64,000 nt of DNA, from the NCBI RefSeq assembly GCF_042643485.1, contig NZ_JBHRSJ010000005.1:1-64000 (forward strand), read 5' to 3'. Positions 37,497-46,963 of the stretch are shown piece by piece. Numbering within the stretch: position 1 is the stretch's first letter; each line of letters opens with the position of its first letter. Under the pieces are notes generated by a model. That model was not told where the DNA came from and did not search any database. It saw only the letters and a list, made by a program, of their open reading frames with translations. This stretch comes from Azotobacter bryophylli. GTDB taxonomy: Bacteria > Pseudomonadota > Gammaproteobacteria > Pseudomonadales > Pseudomonadaceae. The position numbers and the translations under genes are program-made.

Positions 37497-38315
37497 TCAA
37501 TGATGTTCTTCATGGGCAGAGCTCAGGTACACCACCGTCAGTACCATGAAGATAAAGGCCTGAAGCGGGATCACCAGCAGGTGGAAAATCGCCCAAGGCA
37601 CATTCAGAGCCCATTGCGACCAGAACGGCAGCAGCGCAATGAGGATGAACACCACTTCACCTGCGTACATGTTGCCGAAGAGACGCAGAGCCAGAGTCAG
37701 AGGCTTGGTCAGCAGACCGAGAACCTCCAGGAACAGGTTGAACGGAATCAACGCCCAATGATTGAACGGGGTCAGGGACAGCTCCTTCGCGAAACCACCT
37801 ACACCCTTAACTTTGATGCTGTAGTAAATGATCAGGATGAATACGCCGATCGAAATACCGAAGGTACCGTTCGGGTCGGCGGTCGGTACGATCTTGAAGT
37901 AAGGCGCACCCAGCATGTGGGCCAGCCCCGGCAGGAAATCGACCGGAATCCATTTCAGGCTGTTCATCAGGAACACCCAGACGAAAATGGTCAGCGCCAG
38001 CGGGCCAATGAGAGGATTACGACCGTGGAAGGTATCGCGAACCATACCCTCGACGAACTCGACGCACATCTCGACCAGATTCTGGAGACGCCCCGGCACA
38101 CCACTGGTGGCGCTGCTGGCTGCCATGCGGAACACCACCAGGAAAACCAGGCCCATGAACAGCGACCATCCCATGGTATCGACATGAATGGACATAAAGC
38201 CCATTGCCTTCACGTCGTCCGGAGTCTGCGCGATGATCCAGCCTTTCTCCGGGTGGGCGCCGAAGACCAAGTTTTGCAGGTGATGCTGGATATATTCAGC
38301 TGGAGTGTTCGCCAT
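37497..38315 (-). CDS. atpB: ATP synthase F0 a subunit
   Basis: 272 aa from ATG at 38315, which follows GAGG; an in-frame TTG at 38333 is unlikely. Multi-helix membrane protein with the essential arginine in LALRLFGNMYAGE and C-terminal FIFMVLTVVYLSSA. Provides the proton half-channels. Confidence 0.97.
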   Translation of the reverse strand: MANTPAEYIQHHLQNLVFGAHPEKGWIIAQTPDDVKAMGFMSIHVDTMGWSLFMGLVFLVVFRMAASSATSGVPGRLQNLVEMCVEFVEGMVRDTFHGRNPLIGPLALTIFVWVFLMNSLKWIPVDFLPGLAHMLGAPYFKIVPTADPNGTFGISIGVFILIIYYSIKVKGVGGFAKELSLTPFNHWALIPFNLFLEVLGLLTKPLTLALRLFGNMYAGEVVFILIALLPFWSQWALNVPWAIFHLLVIPLQAFIFMVLTVVYLSSAHEEHH

Positions 38316-38329
38316 AAACGCCTCAATGC

Positions 38330-38746
38330 TCAATGCTTCGGATTATTTTTCATAAGCAGGAGTGCACTTGCTCCCGTGCCCAGCACCAGCAGATAGCCGC
38401 CGAACAACGCCAACGGCTCCAGAGGCCGCACTCCCACAAACACCAGCGCAAACAGTGCCGATGTCAGAATCAGTTTTCCCATTTCACCGGCCCAAAAAGA
38501 CTGGACCACAGCTTTGACCGAACGCGCACCAAAGTAGCGAAAGGCCTTATGGGCGAAATACAGGTTGGCTAGCCATGCGATCAGCCCACCCAGCAGGGCT
38601 GAATACCCTGCCACCAAACTCAAGGACACACCGCACGCAAAGGCCGTCACAAGCCCAACCAGGGCCTGAACGACCAACACTCGAAACACGGGGAGACGAT
38701 GGAAGGGTGTCCTGCTACGTATATTCACCACAAATTTCGTCGCCAT
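38330..38746 (-). CDS. atpI: ATP synthase-associated protein I
   Basis: 138 aa from ATG at 38746 (an in-frame alternative at 38776 is possible). About four hydrophobic helices, with YSALLGGLIAWLANLYFAHKAFRYFGAR as the AtpI signature. First gene of the operon; assists c-ring assembly or magnesium uptake in other bacteria. Confidence 0.9.
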   Translation of the reverse strand: MATKFVVNIRSRTPFHRLPVFRVLVVQALVGLVTAFACGVSLSLVAGYSALLGGLIAWLANLYFAHKAFRYFGARSVKAVVQSFWAGEMGKLILTSALFALVFVGVRPLEPLALFGGYLLVLGTGASALLLMKNNPKH

Positions 38747-38787
38747 GCGGAACACAATTTTGCGAACCGCTATCAAAATGCGCCGCG

Positions 38788-38816
38788 AGTATAGGGGCGG
38801 TTCAGAGTCGGTTCAA
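38788..38816 (-). promoter_or_regulatory. Sigma-70 promoter of the atp operon
   Basis: On the minus strand TTGAAC (38816-38811), 17-bp spacer, TATACT (38793-38788), about 40 bp upstream of atpI. A close match to consensus at both boxes. Confidence 0.75.
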
Positions 38817-38859
38817 CCATTGGGTAGTCATTTCCGACCACTCGCTACATGCGAAACCC

Positions 38860-39732
38860 TCAGCGGATGTGCGCCAACACCCCCTGTAACTCGTCCAACG
38901 AGTTGTAGCGGATGACCAATTGCCCCTTGCCCTTCTGTCCGTGCTTTATCTCCACGGGAGAGCCCAGACGCTCCGCCAGCCGCTGCTCCAGACGACTTAT
39001 ATCCGGATCCTGCGTATGGTTATTGGCGCTTTGCTCCTTGGGCTTCAGCCACTGACGGACCAAAGCCTCGGTCTGACGCACGGTCAAACCATGTGCGACA
39101 ACGTGTCGCGCCCCTTCGACTTGCCTCTGGGACGGAAGTCCCAGTAAGGCACGTGCATGCCCCATTTCCAAATCTCCATGGGAGAGCAGTGTCTTGATCT
39201 CTTCCGGCAGAGATATGAGGCGCAAAAGATTGCTGATGGTGACCCGCGATTTGCCCACCGCATCGGCAACCTGCTGCTGGGTAAGCTGGAACTCCTGCTG
39301 GAGACGTTGGAGGGCAAGCGCCTCCTCGATCGGATTGAGATTCTCCCGTTGGATATTCTCGATCAGCGCCATGGCGATGGCTGCTTCGTCCGGAACCTCG
39401 CGGACGATCGCCGGGATCTTGTCCAGACCGGCCTGCTGGCTGGCACGCCAGCGCCTTTCGCCAGCAATGATCTCATAGCGCAGCCCATCGATCGGGCGCA
39501 CCACGATCGGCTGCATCACGCCCTGGGCCTGAATCGACTGCGCCAGCTCCTCCAAGGCAGCCTGGTCCATCTCGCGACGCGGCTGATACTTGCCGCGCTG
39601 GATCAGATCCAGCGGCAAATGCAGCAGCTCGCGGCTATCGGCCGGCGCCGTGGCGTCCTGCACGGTAGCCCCGGTAGTGCCACCCAGCAGGGCATCCAGT
39701 CCCCGGCCGAGGCCTCGTTTCTTGATCGCCAT
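38860..39732 (-). CDS. parB: Chromosome partitioning protein ParB
   Basis: 290 aa. CTP-dependent clamp that loads at parS sites and spreads. N-terminal CTP-binding domain with the GERRWRAS motif and IENIQRENLNPIEEA, helix-turn-helix (QQVADAVGKSRVTISNLLRLISLP) and C-terminal dimer domain. Three parS-like sites are in this window. Eight bp after parA. Confidence 0.98.
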   Translation of the reverse strand: MAIKKRGLGRGLDALLGGTTGATVQDATAPADSRELLHLPLDLIQRGKYQPRREMDQAALEELAQSIQAQGVMQPIVVRPIDGLRYEIIAGERRWRASQQAGLDKIPAIVREVPDEAAIAMALIENIQRENLNPIEEALALQRLQQEFQLTQQQVADAVGKSRVTISNLLRLISLPEEIKTLLSHGDLEMGHARALLGLPSQRQVEGARHVVAHGLTVRQTEALVRQWLKPKEQSANNHTQDPDISRLEQRLAERLGSPVEIKHGQKGKGQLVIRYNSLDELQGVLAHIR

Positions 39733-39740
39733 TGAGACTC

Positions 39741-40532
39741 CTATGCTTTCGTGTCGCTGCGGGCGGCGCGACGCTGCCGGCGTGACAATTCACCGGCAAG
39801 CGCCAGGTAGGCCTGAGCCCCCTTGGATTGCTTGTCGTAGACCAGCGCAGGCATGCCGTGGCTGGGCGCCTCGGCGAGCCGGACGTTGCGCGGGATGACC
39901 GTCTCGTAGAGCTTGTCGCCGAAATGCGCCTTGAGTTGATCGGACACATCGTGGGTCAGACCGATGCGCGGATCGTACATGGTGCGCAGCAGGCCTTCGA
40001 TCTGCAGGTTCGGATTGAGTGCCTGGGAGATGCGCTGGATAGAGCTGACCAGATCGCTCAGACCTTCCAGGGCGTAATACTCGCACTGCATCGGAATGAT
40101 CACGCCATCGGCAGCCGCCAGAGCGTTCACCGTCAGCATCGACAGCGACGGCGGACAGTCGATGAGGACATAGTCGTAATTCTCGCGGATCGGTGCCAAA
40201 GCCTCGCGCAGACGGTGCTCCTTGGCTGGCATGTTGAGCAGAACGACTTCGGCCGCGGTGAGATCACGGTTGGCCGGCAACAACTGATAACCGCCATGCT
40301 CGGAGAACTGCATGGCCTCGACGAGGCTGCAATCTCCCGTCAGCACGTCGTAGACCGAATGCTCCAGGCTCAACTTATCCACACCGCTGCCAGTGGTGGC
40401 GTTGCCCTGTGGATCGAGATCGATCAGCAATACGCGTCTGCGAGTGGCCACCAGAGAGGCAGCCAGATTGATGCAGGTGGTGGTCTTGGCCACGCCGCCT
40501 TTCTGGTTGGCGATGGCGAATACTTTAGCCAT
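39741..40532 (-). CDS. parA: Chromosome partitioning ATPase ParA
   Basis: 263 aa, deviant Walker A ATPase: NQKGGVAKTTTCINLA, DLDPQGNATTGSG and Walker B DCPPSLSMLTVNAL. Acts with ParB to move the origin region. In the mnmG-rsmG-parA-parB cluster. Confidence 0.98.
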   Translation of the reverse strand: MAKVFAIANQKGGVAKTTTCINLAASLVATRRRVLLIDLDPQGNATTGSGVDKLSLEHSVYDVLTGDCSLVEAMQFSEHGGYQLLPANRDLTAAEVVLLNMPAKEHRLREALAPIRENYDYVLIDCPPSLSMLTVNALAAADGVIIPMQCEYYALEGLSDLVSSIQRISQALNPNLQIEGLLRTMYDPRIGLTHDVSDQLKAHFGDKLYETVIPRNVRLAEAPSHGMPALVYDKQSKGAQAYLALAGELSRRQRRAARSDTKA

Positions 40533-40550
40533 GGTCAGCGTCTGTCCGGG

Positions 40551-41198
40551 TCATGAAGTGCGGCGCAAGATCAGCAGATGACGCTGACCCTGACAACCGG
40601 GAACCTTGAGCACATAGGTGCGTTCCAGTCGAAAATCCTGAGGCAGGACTTGCAGCTCGTCATCCGGTTGCAAGCCCTTCATCGCCAGCCAGCGGGTCTC
40701 ACTGTTCCCCAGATGGCGTGTCCAGCCGGCGAAATCCGCCAACGAGCTGAATGCCCTTGAGCAGATACCGGAAAAGGATTGCGCCGGTGTGAAGGCTTCC
40801 ACCCGGCTGTGGACAACTTCCATGTTGCTCAAACGCAGTTCCAGTTTCACTTGGGTAAGAAAACGGGTCTTCTTGCCGTTCGAGTCCAGCAAGGTGAAGT
40901 GCCGTTCGGGAAACAGGATGGCCAGCGGGATGCCAGGCATTCCCCCGCCGCTACCGACGTCCAGCCAGTTATCCCCAGCCTCGGCAACATAAGGCACCAC
41001 GCTGAGGCTGTCGAGCAGATGACGCGAGACCATTTCATCCGGATCGCGCACGGCAGTCAGATTGTAGGCCTTGTTCCACTTGATCAACAGCGCCAGGTAA
41101 GCCAGCAACAGCTCCTGCTGACGTGCCGTGAGTTCGATGCCCAGTTCGTGGGCGCCACGCACCAGTTCCTCTGCGTGGCGGGGAGAGACCATTGACAT
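40551..41198 (-). CDS. rsmG: 16S rRNA (guanine-527 N7)-methyltransferase
   Basis: 215 aa. SAM-binding DVGSGGGMPGIPLAILFP, followed by LLDSNGKKTRFL. Its start overlaps the mnmG stop (TGATG). Loss gives low-level streptomycin resistance in other bacteria. Confidence 0.97.
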   Translation of the reverse strand: MSMVSPRHAEELVRGAHELGIELTARQQELLLAYLALLIKWNKAYNLTAVRDPDEMVSRHLLDSLSVVPYVAEAGDNWLDVGSGGGMPGIPLAILFPERHFTLLDSNGKKTRFLTQVKLELRLSNMEVVHSRVEAFTPAQSFSGICSRAFSSLADFAGWTRHLGNSETRWLAMKGLQPDDELQVLPQDFRLERTYVLKVPGCQGQRHLLILRRTS

Positions 41199-43093
41199 CA
41201 GGCGCTCTGCTCCAGCTGGCGGCCGGCACCGCGTTTCTTCAGATGGATCAGTAGCAAGGAAATGGCAGCCGGCGTGACGCCGGGAATCCGCGAAGCCTGA
41301 CCGAGAGTCTGCGGGCGCGCCTGGCCCAGCTTGTGCTGGATTTCCTTGGACAAGCCCGAGATCGACGCGTAGTCAAGCTCCTCCGGCAAGCGGATATCCT
41401 CGCTGGCGCGCAACCGCGCGATCTCGTCCTGCTGACGATCGATGTAGCCGGCATACTTGGTCTTGATCTCTACCTGCTCGGCGACCTGAGGATCCGCGGC
41501 TTCGCCGCCGGTTGCCTCGACCAGACCCGCATAATCGATTTCCGGACGTGCCAGAAGGTTCAGCAGGTTGTATTCGCGGGCCAGAGGGCTGCCAAAGCGT
41601 GCGGCGATGGATTCGCCTTCAGCTGTGCCGGGGCGAATCCAGGTGCTCTTCAAGCGCTGCTCCTCACGCTCGATGCCCTCTCGCTTGGCGCAGAACGCCG
41701 CCCAGCGGGCATCATCGACCAAGCCCAACTCGCGGCCTTTCTCAGTCAGGCGCAGATCGGCGTTATCCTCGCGCAGGATGAGCCGGTACTCGGCACGCGA
41801 AGTGAACATGCGGTACGGCTCCTGGGTTCCTAGGGTGATCAGGTCGTCGACCAGCACGCCGATGTAGGCTTCGTCCCGACGTGGGCACCAGCTATCACGC
41901 CCCAGGGCTCGCAGCGCGGCGTTGGCGCCGGCAAGCAGCCCCTGGGCGCCGGCCTCCTCGTAGCCAGTGGTGCCATTGATCTGTCCGGCGAAGAACAAGC
42001 CGCCGACAGCCTTGGTTTCCAGGCTGTACTTGAGGTCGCGTGGATCGAAGAAGTCGTATTCGATGGCATAACCCGGACGCACGATATGGGCATTCTCCAT
42101 GCCACGGATGGAACGAACGATGTCCAGTTGCACGTCGAACGGCAGCGACGTGGAGATGCCGTTGGGATACAGCTCGTTGGTGGATAGTCCCTCGGGTTCG
42201 AGGAAGACCTGGTGGCTGTCCTTATCGGCGAAGCGGTGGATCTTGTCCTCGATGGATGGGCAATAGCGCGGCCCGATACCTTCGATCACTCCCGAATACA
42301 TGGGTGAACGGTCGAGATTGCTGGCGATGATCTCGTGGGTCCGAGCATTGGTGTGGGTGATCCAGCAACTGACCTGGGCCGGATGCTGGTCCTGAGAACC
42401 GAGAAACGACATGACTGGAGTCGGAGTATCGCCCGGCTGCTCGGTCATCACCGAGAAATCCACAGTACGCCCATCGATGCGCGGAGGTGTTCCGGTCTTC
42501 AGCCTGCCGACGCGCAGCGGCAACTCGCGCAGGCGCTTGGCGAGCGCGATAGAGGGCGGGTCACCGGCACGTCCGCCGGAATAATTCTGCAAGCCTATGT
42601 GGATAAGTCCACCAAGAAAGGTTCCGGTGGTGAGTACCACGCTGTCACTGTGAAAACGCAGTCCCATCTGGGTAACGACGCCGCGTACTTGGTCCTGTTC
42701 GACGATCAGGTCGTCCGCGGCTTGCTGGAATATCCACAGGTTGGGCTGGTTTTCCAGAATTTGACGGATCGCCGCCTTGTACAGGGCCCGGTCGGCCTGG
42801 GCGCGTGTGGCACGTACCGCCGGTCCCTTGCGGCTGTTGAGCACACGGAACTGGATACCGCCCTTGTCGGTAGCGGTCGCCATGGCACCGCCGAGCGCGT
42901 CGATTTCCTTGACCAGATGGCTCTTGCCGATGCCGCCGATGGCCGGATTGCAACTCATGTGCCCGAGGGTTTCCACATTATGGGTCAACAGCAGGGTCTT
43001 CACACCCATGCGCGCAGCCGCGAGTGCCGCTTCGGTACCGGCATGACCGCCACCGATCACGATCACGTCAAAACGGGTAGGAAAATCCACCAC
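41198..43093 (-). CDS. mnmG: tRNA uridine-34 carboxymethylaminomethyl modification enzyme MnmG
   Basis: 631 aa. FAD-binding GGGHAGTEAALAAARMG near the start; LGHMSCNPAIGGIGK with the conserved Cys; C-terminal helical domain contacting MnmE. Start set at GTG 43093 because GTGGTGGATTTT reads MVDFPTRF, the pseudomonad N-terminus, with GAGG upstream; further in-frame sequence to 43174 is not conserved-looking. Confidence 0.97.
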   Translation of the reverse strand: MVDFPTRFDVIVIGGGHAGTEAALAAARMGVKTLLLTHNVETLGHMSCNPAIGGIGKSHLVKEIDALGGAMATATDKGGIQFRVLNSRKGPAVRATRAQADRALYKAAIRQILENQPNLWIFQQAADDLIVEQDQVRGVVTQMGLRFHSDSVVLTTGTFLGGLIHIGLQNYSGGRAGDPPSIALAKRLRELPLRVGRLKTGTPPRIDGRTVDFSVMTEQPGDTPTPVMSFLGSQDQHPAQVSCWITHTNARTHEIIASNLDRSPMYSGVIEGIGPRYCPSIEDKIHRFADKDSHQVFLEPEGLSTNELYPNGISTSLPFDVQLDIVRSIRGMENAHIVRPGYAIEYDFFDPRDLKYSLETKAVGGLFFAGQINGTTGYEEAGAQGLLAGANAALRALGRDSWCPRRDEAYIGVLVDDLITLGTQEPYRMFTSRAEYRLILREDNADLRLTEKGRELGLVDDARWAAFCAKREGIEREEQRLKSTWIRPGTAEGESIAARFGSPLAREYNLLNLLARPEIDYAGLVEATGGEAADPQVAEQVEIKTKYAGYIDRQQDEIARLRASEDIRLPEELDYASISGLSKEIQHKLGQARPQTLGQASRIPGVTPAAISLLLIHLKKRGAGRQLEQSA

Positions 43094-43611
43094 GCACCTC
43101 GTGCCTGTTCGAAGAGAAAAGGGAAAAGGCCGCAAGTATAGGGACTTAGGCAATTTGAAAGAAGCCTTCTGCACAAAAAACAGCCAATCGCTTATCCCAA
43201 CGCCTGTCTACAAAAATAAAGAGTATGAAATTTTATAAAGCTTGGTTTTTATGTTTATGTATGGTGTGCACAAGTTCTGTGGATAACATTGCCTAGCCCC
43301 CGTCAAACTTGCTTATGAGCGCCGGATAAAGTTGTGGTGATCCTGCCGGTAGGCGGCGAACAATCGGTCAACGACCTGTGTATGGAATGACCACTTATCA
43401 ACAGGCGTTTTTATCTGCAGATTTAGAGATCGGTTATCGACTGAGCTCATGGCAAGTTTTCCACAGAGCTTGTCGGCATGTGGATAGAGTATTTTCCGAT
43501 GAAAGGTAGCTCCCCTATCGTGTTAGACACAGGGAGATAGCGGGCGCACGCCGCTGCTTGGCGAGCAGCAGTGTGCTCGGGAGGGGCAAGAGCAGTCGGC
43601 TGCCTGGGTTT
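43094..43611. other. Gene-free mnmG-mnmE gap with DnaA boxes and AT-rich tract
   Basis: 518 bp without a gene. An AT-rich block lies at about 43201-43262. DnaA-box-like sites are TGTGGATAA at 43278-43286 (perfect), TTATCAACA at 43395-43403, TTTTCCACA at 43457-43465 and TGTGGATAG at 43479-43487 (each one mismatch). Near mnmG a -10-like TATACT (43140-43135, minus strand) probably marks its promoter. Origin-like; see findings. Confidence 0.55.
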
Positions 43612-44979
43612 TTATTTGCCGATGCAAAAACTGGAGAAAATGCGCCCGAGCAGATCGTCGGTACTAAAGCTGCCGGTGATCTCGCCCAGCGATTGCTGGG
43701 CCATGCGCAGGTCTTCGGCCAACAGCTCCCCTGCTCCGGCAGAGGTCAACTGCTCACGCCCGTGATCGAGAAAAGCGGCTGCCTGGCGCAGGGCTTCCAG
43801 ATGGCGGCGGCGGGCACTGAAAGTACTCTCGGCAGTCTGTTCGAAGCCCATGCACTGCTTCAGATGCTCACGCAGCAGCTCAAGTCCATCGCCGGTCCGC
43901 GCTGACAGGCTAAGGGTCGCATGGCCATCGCTGTCTGTCTCCAGGGCAATGGGCTGGCCTATCACGTCGGCTTTATTGCGAATCAGGATGACCTTGGCGG
44001 GCTCCGGTCTGATATCGAGAAACTCCGGCCAGAGGGCGAAAGGATCCGCAGCCTCCGGTGCGCTACCGTCCACGACCAGCAGTATCCGGTCCGCCTCGCC
44101 GATGGCTTTCAATGCGCGTTCCACGCCGATGCGCTCGACCTGATCGGTCGTTTCGCGCAGGCCGGCAGTGTCTACCACATGCAACGGCATGCCATCGATG
44201 TGGATATGTTCGCGCAGTATGTCCCGGGTGGTTCCGGCGATCTCGGTGACGATCGCCGCTTCGCGTCCGGCCAAGGCGTTCAGCAGGCTGGACTTGCCAG
44301 CGTTCGGTCGGCCAGCGATGACCACGGTCATACCGTCGCGCAGCAAGGCTCCCTGGCCGGCCTCGCGCAGAACTGTGGACAACTCGGCGCGCACGCCGTC
44401 GAGCAGGGCGAGCACATGGCCATCGGCGAGGAAATCAATTTCCTCCTCGGGAAAATCGATCGCCGCCTCGACGTAGATGCGTAGCTCGATCAGCTTCTCG
44501 GTGAGACTCTGCACCCGCTTGGAAAACTCGCCTTGCAACGAGCGCAGGGCGTTGCGGGCAGCCTGAGCCGAACTGGCCTCGATCAGGTCGGCGATGGCCT
44601 CTGCCTGGGCCAGATCGAGCTTGTCGTTGAGGAATGCCTGTTCACTGAACTCCCCCGGCCTGGCCATGCGTGCGCCCAGCTCGAGACAGCGCTGCAGCAA
44701 CAGATCGAGAACCACTGGGCCACCATGTCCCTGCAGCTCCAGCACATCTTCGCCGGTGAAGGAGTTGGGGCCGGGAAAGAACAGCGCAATCCCTTCATCC
44801 AGCACTTGAGCGTCGGAGTCCCGGAAGGGACCGTAATGGGCATGTCGAGGCACCAAATCCCGCCCGCAAACATGCAACGCTACCTGTCTGGCCAGCGGAC
44901 CGGAGACCCGTACGATGCCGACCCCACCGCGGCCCTGGGCCGTGGCGATGGCGGCGATGGTTTCACGTGGGCTGTGCAT
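43612..44979 (-). CDS. mnmE: tRNA modification GTPase MnmE
   Basis: 455 aa from ATG at 44979 (GGAG upstream). N-terminal folate-binding domain (TIAAIATAQGRGGVGIVRVSG), helical domain interrupted by the G domain (GRPNAGKSSLLNAL, AGTTRD, DTAGLRET, RNKAD) and C-terminal CIGK with the essential cysteine. Works with MnmG on U34 of tRNAs. Confidence 0.98.
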   Translation of the reverse strand: MHSPRETIAAIATAQGRGGVGIVRVSGPLARQVALHVCGRDLVPRHAHYGPFRDSDAQVLDEGIALFFPGPNSFTGEDVLELQGHGGPVVLDLLLQRCLELGARMARPGEFSEQAFLNDKLDLAQAEAIADLIEASSAQAARNALRSLQGEFSKRVQSLTEKLIELRIYVEAAIDFPEEEIDFLADGHVLALLDGVRAELSTVLREAGQGALLRDGMTVVIAGRPNAGKSSLLNALAGREAAIVTEIAGTTRDILREHIHIDGMPLHVVDTAGLRETTDQVERIGVERALKAIGEADRILLVVDGSAPEAADPFALWPEFLDIRPEPAKVILIRNKADVIGQPIALETDSDGHATLSLSARTGDGLELLREHLKQCMGFEQTAESTFSARRRHLEALRQAAAFLDHGREQLTSAGAGELLAEDLRMAQQSLGEITGSFSTDDLLGRIFSSFCIGK

Positions 44980-44998
44980 GCGGGGACTCCATAAGCAA

Positions 44999-45026
44999 GA
45001 CGCCCCACGAGGGGGCGTCTTTTTTT
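44999..45026 (+). terminator. Terminator-like hairpin reading rightwards between mnmE and yidC
   Basis: GACGCCCC-ACGAG-GGGGCGTC followed by seven T on the plus strand (45020-45026). On the minus strand, the direction of the flanking genes, the hairpin is followed by TTGCTTATGG, a poor U-tract, so it faces against the operon. Confidence 0.7.
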
Positions 45027-45041
45027 CGGGCTCGGCTAGGA

Positions 45042-46715
45042 TCAGGCCTTCTGCGCGGCCCTTTCCAGCTGCCGGGTAATGTACCACTGCTGGGCGATCG
45101 ACAGACAGTTGTTGACCACCCAGTAGAGCACCAGGCCGGCCGGGAACCAGAGGAAGAAGAAGGTGAAGATGATCGGCATCAGCTTCATCACTTTGGCCTG
45201 CATCGGGTCCGGCGGCGTCGGATTGAGATGCTGCTGGATGAACATGGTCACGCCCATGATGATCGGCATAAGGAAATAGGGATCCTTGACCGACAGGTCG
45301 GTTATCCACAGCAACCAGGGAGCCTGACGCATCTCCACGCTCTCCAGCAGCACCCAGTAGAGGGCGAGGAAGACCGGCATCTGTACCAGGATAGGCAAAC
45401 AGCCGCCGAGCGGGTTTATCTTTTCCTTCTTGTACAGCTCCATCATCGCCTGGGACATCTTCTGGCGATCGTCGCCGAATTGCTCCTTCAGCGCCTGCAG
45501 CTTGGGCGCGACTGCACGCATGCGGCCCATGGAGCGGTAGCTGGCGGCCGACAGCGGGAAGAACATCAGCTTGATGATGATGGTCAGAACGATGATTGAC
45601 CATCCCCAGTTGCCGAGTGCGCTGTGGATAAGCTTGAGCAGCCAGAAGATCGGTTGGGCGATGAACCAGAGCACGCCATAGTCGACGGTGAGTTCTAGCC
45701 CCGGAGACAGGGCCTCGAGCTTGCCTTGGTCCTTGGGACCGGCATACAGGATGGCGCTGGTTTCGGCATGGGCACCAGCCGGAACGTTCAGGGTCGGCCC
45801 GGTGAAGCCGATAATGTAGTTGCCCTGGCTGTCCTTGCGGGTCTGCACTTGGTTAGTGCCGTCCTTCTGCGAGATCCAGGCTGTGACGAAGTAGTGCTGC
45901 AACCAGGAGATCCAGCCGCCCTGTACCGTTTCGCGCAGGTTCTTGTCATCCATGTTGCCCATGGAGACCTTCTTGTACGGCTCATCCGAAGTCCACAGAG
46001 CGGCACCAAGATAGGTAGCGGAGCCGGTTGCCGTGGTCGAGGACGGGTCGGCGCTGCCGTCGCGCTTAAGTTGGGCGAACAGGTTGCCACTCCAAGGCTG
46101 GCCGCTCTGGTTGTCGATCAGGTAGCTGACCTTGAGATCGTACTCGCCGCGCTTGAGGGTAAAACGCTTGGTGTAGTTGACCCCCGCTTCGCTGAATTTT
46201 AGGTCGACCACCAGTTGGTCCTGGCCGTCGGCCAGGCTATAGCTGTGCTGTTCGCTGCTGTACAAGGGGCGGCCATTGGCACGGGCATCCGGACCGTTGC
46301 TACCGGTCAGGCCGCTTTGTGCCAGATACAGACGTTCGCCACCATTGTCGAACAGTTGGAAAGGAATCTCCGGATGATCCTGACGACGCGGGTATTTGGG
46401 CAGGCTGAGCTGGACGATATCGCCGCCGCGCGGGTCGATGGCTAGATCGAAGACATCGGTCCGCACCCGGATGAGTTCATTGGACGCTACTGGTGTCGCG
46501 TTATCCAGAGTCTTGCTCTGGTCGCCGGCGGTGGGAACATCGGGGCTGGCCGATCGATTGGCCAGCGGCGTATCCATCAGCGCCCGGTTGGCGCTGGAAG
46601 TTTCGGCGTTCTGGGTCGGTAGGGCTGCCTGTCCGTAGTCCTGGTTCCACTCTAGAACCATCAGGTAGGACACAACTGCCAAGGCGACGATCAGGATCGA
46701 GCGTTTGATATCCAT
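45042..46715 (-). CDS. yidC: Membrane protein insertase YidC
   Basis: 557 aa from ATG at 46715. N-terminal helix (MDIKRSILIVALAVVSYLMVLEW), large periplasmic domain (about 60-345), then the conserved insertase core with helices around WGWSIIVLTIIIKLMFFPLS and YKKEKINPLGGCLPILVQMPVFLALYWVL. Inserts membrane proteins with or without SecYEG; in the rpmH-rnpA-yidD-yidC cluster. Confidence 0.98.
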   Translation of the reverse strand: MDIKRSILIVALAVVSYLMVLEWNQDYGQAALPTQNAETSSANRALMDTPLANRSASPDVPTAGDQSKTLDNATPVASNELIRVRTDVFDLAIDPRGGDIVQLSLPKYPRRQDHPEIPFQLFDNGGERLYLAQSGLTGSNGPDARANGRPLYSSEQHSYSLADGQDQLVVDLKFSEAGVNYTKRFTLKRGEYDLKVSYLIDNQSGQPWSGNLFAQLKRDGSADPSSTTATGSATYLGAALWTSDEPYKKVSMGNMDDKNLRETVQGGWISWLQHYFVTAWISQKDGTNQVQTRKDSQGNYIIGFTGPTLNVPAGAHAETSAILYAGPKDQGKLEALSPGLELTVDYGVLWFIAQPIFWLLKLIHSALGNWGWSIIVLTIIIKLMFFPLSAASYRSMGRMRAVAPKLQALKEQFGDDRQKMSQAMMELYKKEKINPLGGCLPILVQMPVFLALYWVLLESVEMRQAPWLLWITDLSVKDPYFLMPIIMGVTMFIQQHLNPTPPDPMQAKVMKLMPIIFTFFFLWFPAGLVLYWVVNNCLSIAQQWYITRQLERAAQKA

Positions 46716-46717
46716 GA

Positions 46718-46963
46718 TTACTCGGCCATCGAAGAGGGTCGTGAGGGGTGGATCGGAGGAACCGGGTCGTAACCTCCCGGGTTCCATGGATGGCAGCGCC
46801 CGAGACGGCGCAGGCTCAACCAGCTGCCGCGTATCAGGCCATGATTTTCGATGGCTTGGTACGCATAGCAGGAACAGCTGGGGTAGAAACGACAGTGACT
46901 TGCCATCAGCGGGCTAATGGCATAGCGATAGAACTGGATCGAGGCGAGGGCCAGTTTACGCAT
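46718..46963 (-). CDS. yidD: Membrane protein insertion efficiency factor YidD
   Basis: 81 aa. YAISPLMASHCRFYPSCSCYAYQAI and GSWLSLRRLGRCHPWNPGGYDPVP are the family motifs with conserved cysteines. Start overlaps the end of rnpA by eight bases; two bp precede yidC. Confidence 0.96.
   Translation of the reverse strand: MRKLALASIQFYRYAISPLMASHCRFYPSCSCYAYQAIENHGLIRGSWLSLRRLGRCHPWNPGGYDPVPPIHPSRPSSMAE

Noticed and set aside
44960..44969. Possible parS half-site GTTTCACGTG at the start of mnmE
   Set aside because: The right half (GGCT) does not match the palindrome; three mismatches to consensus.
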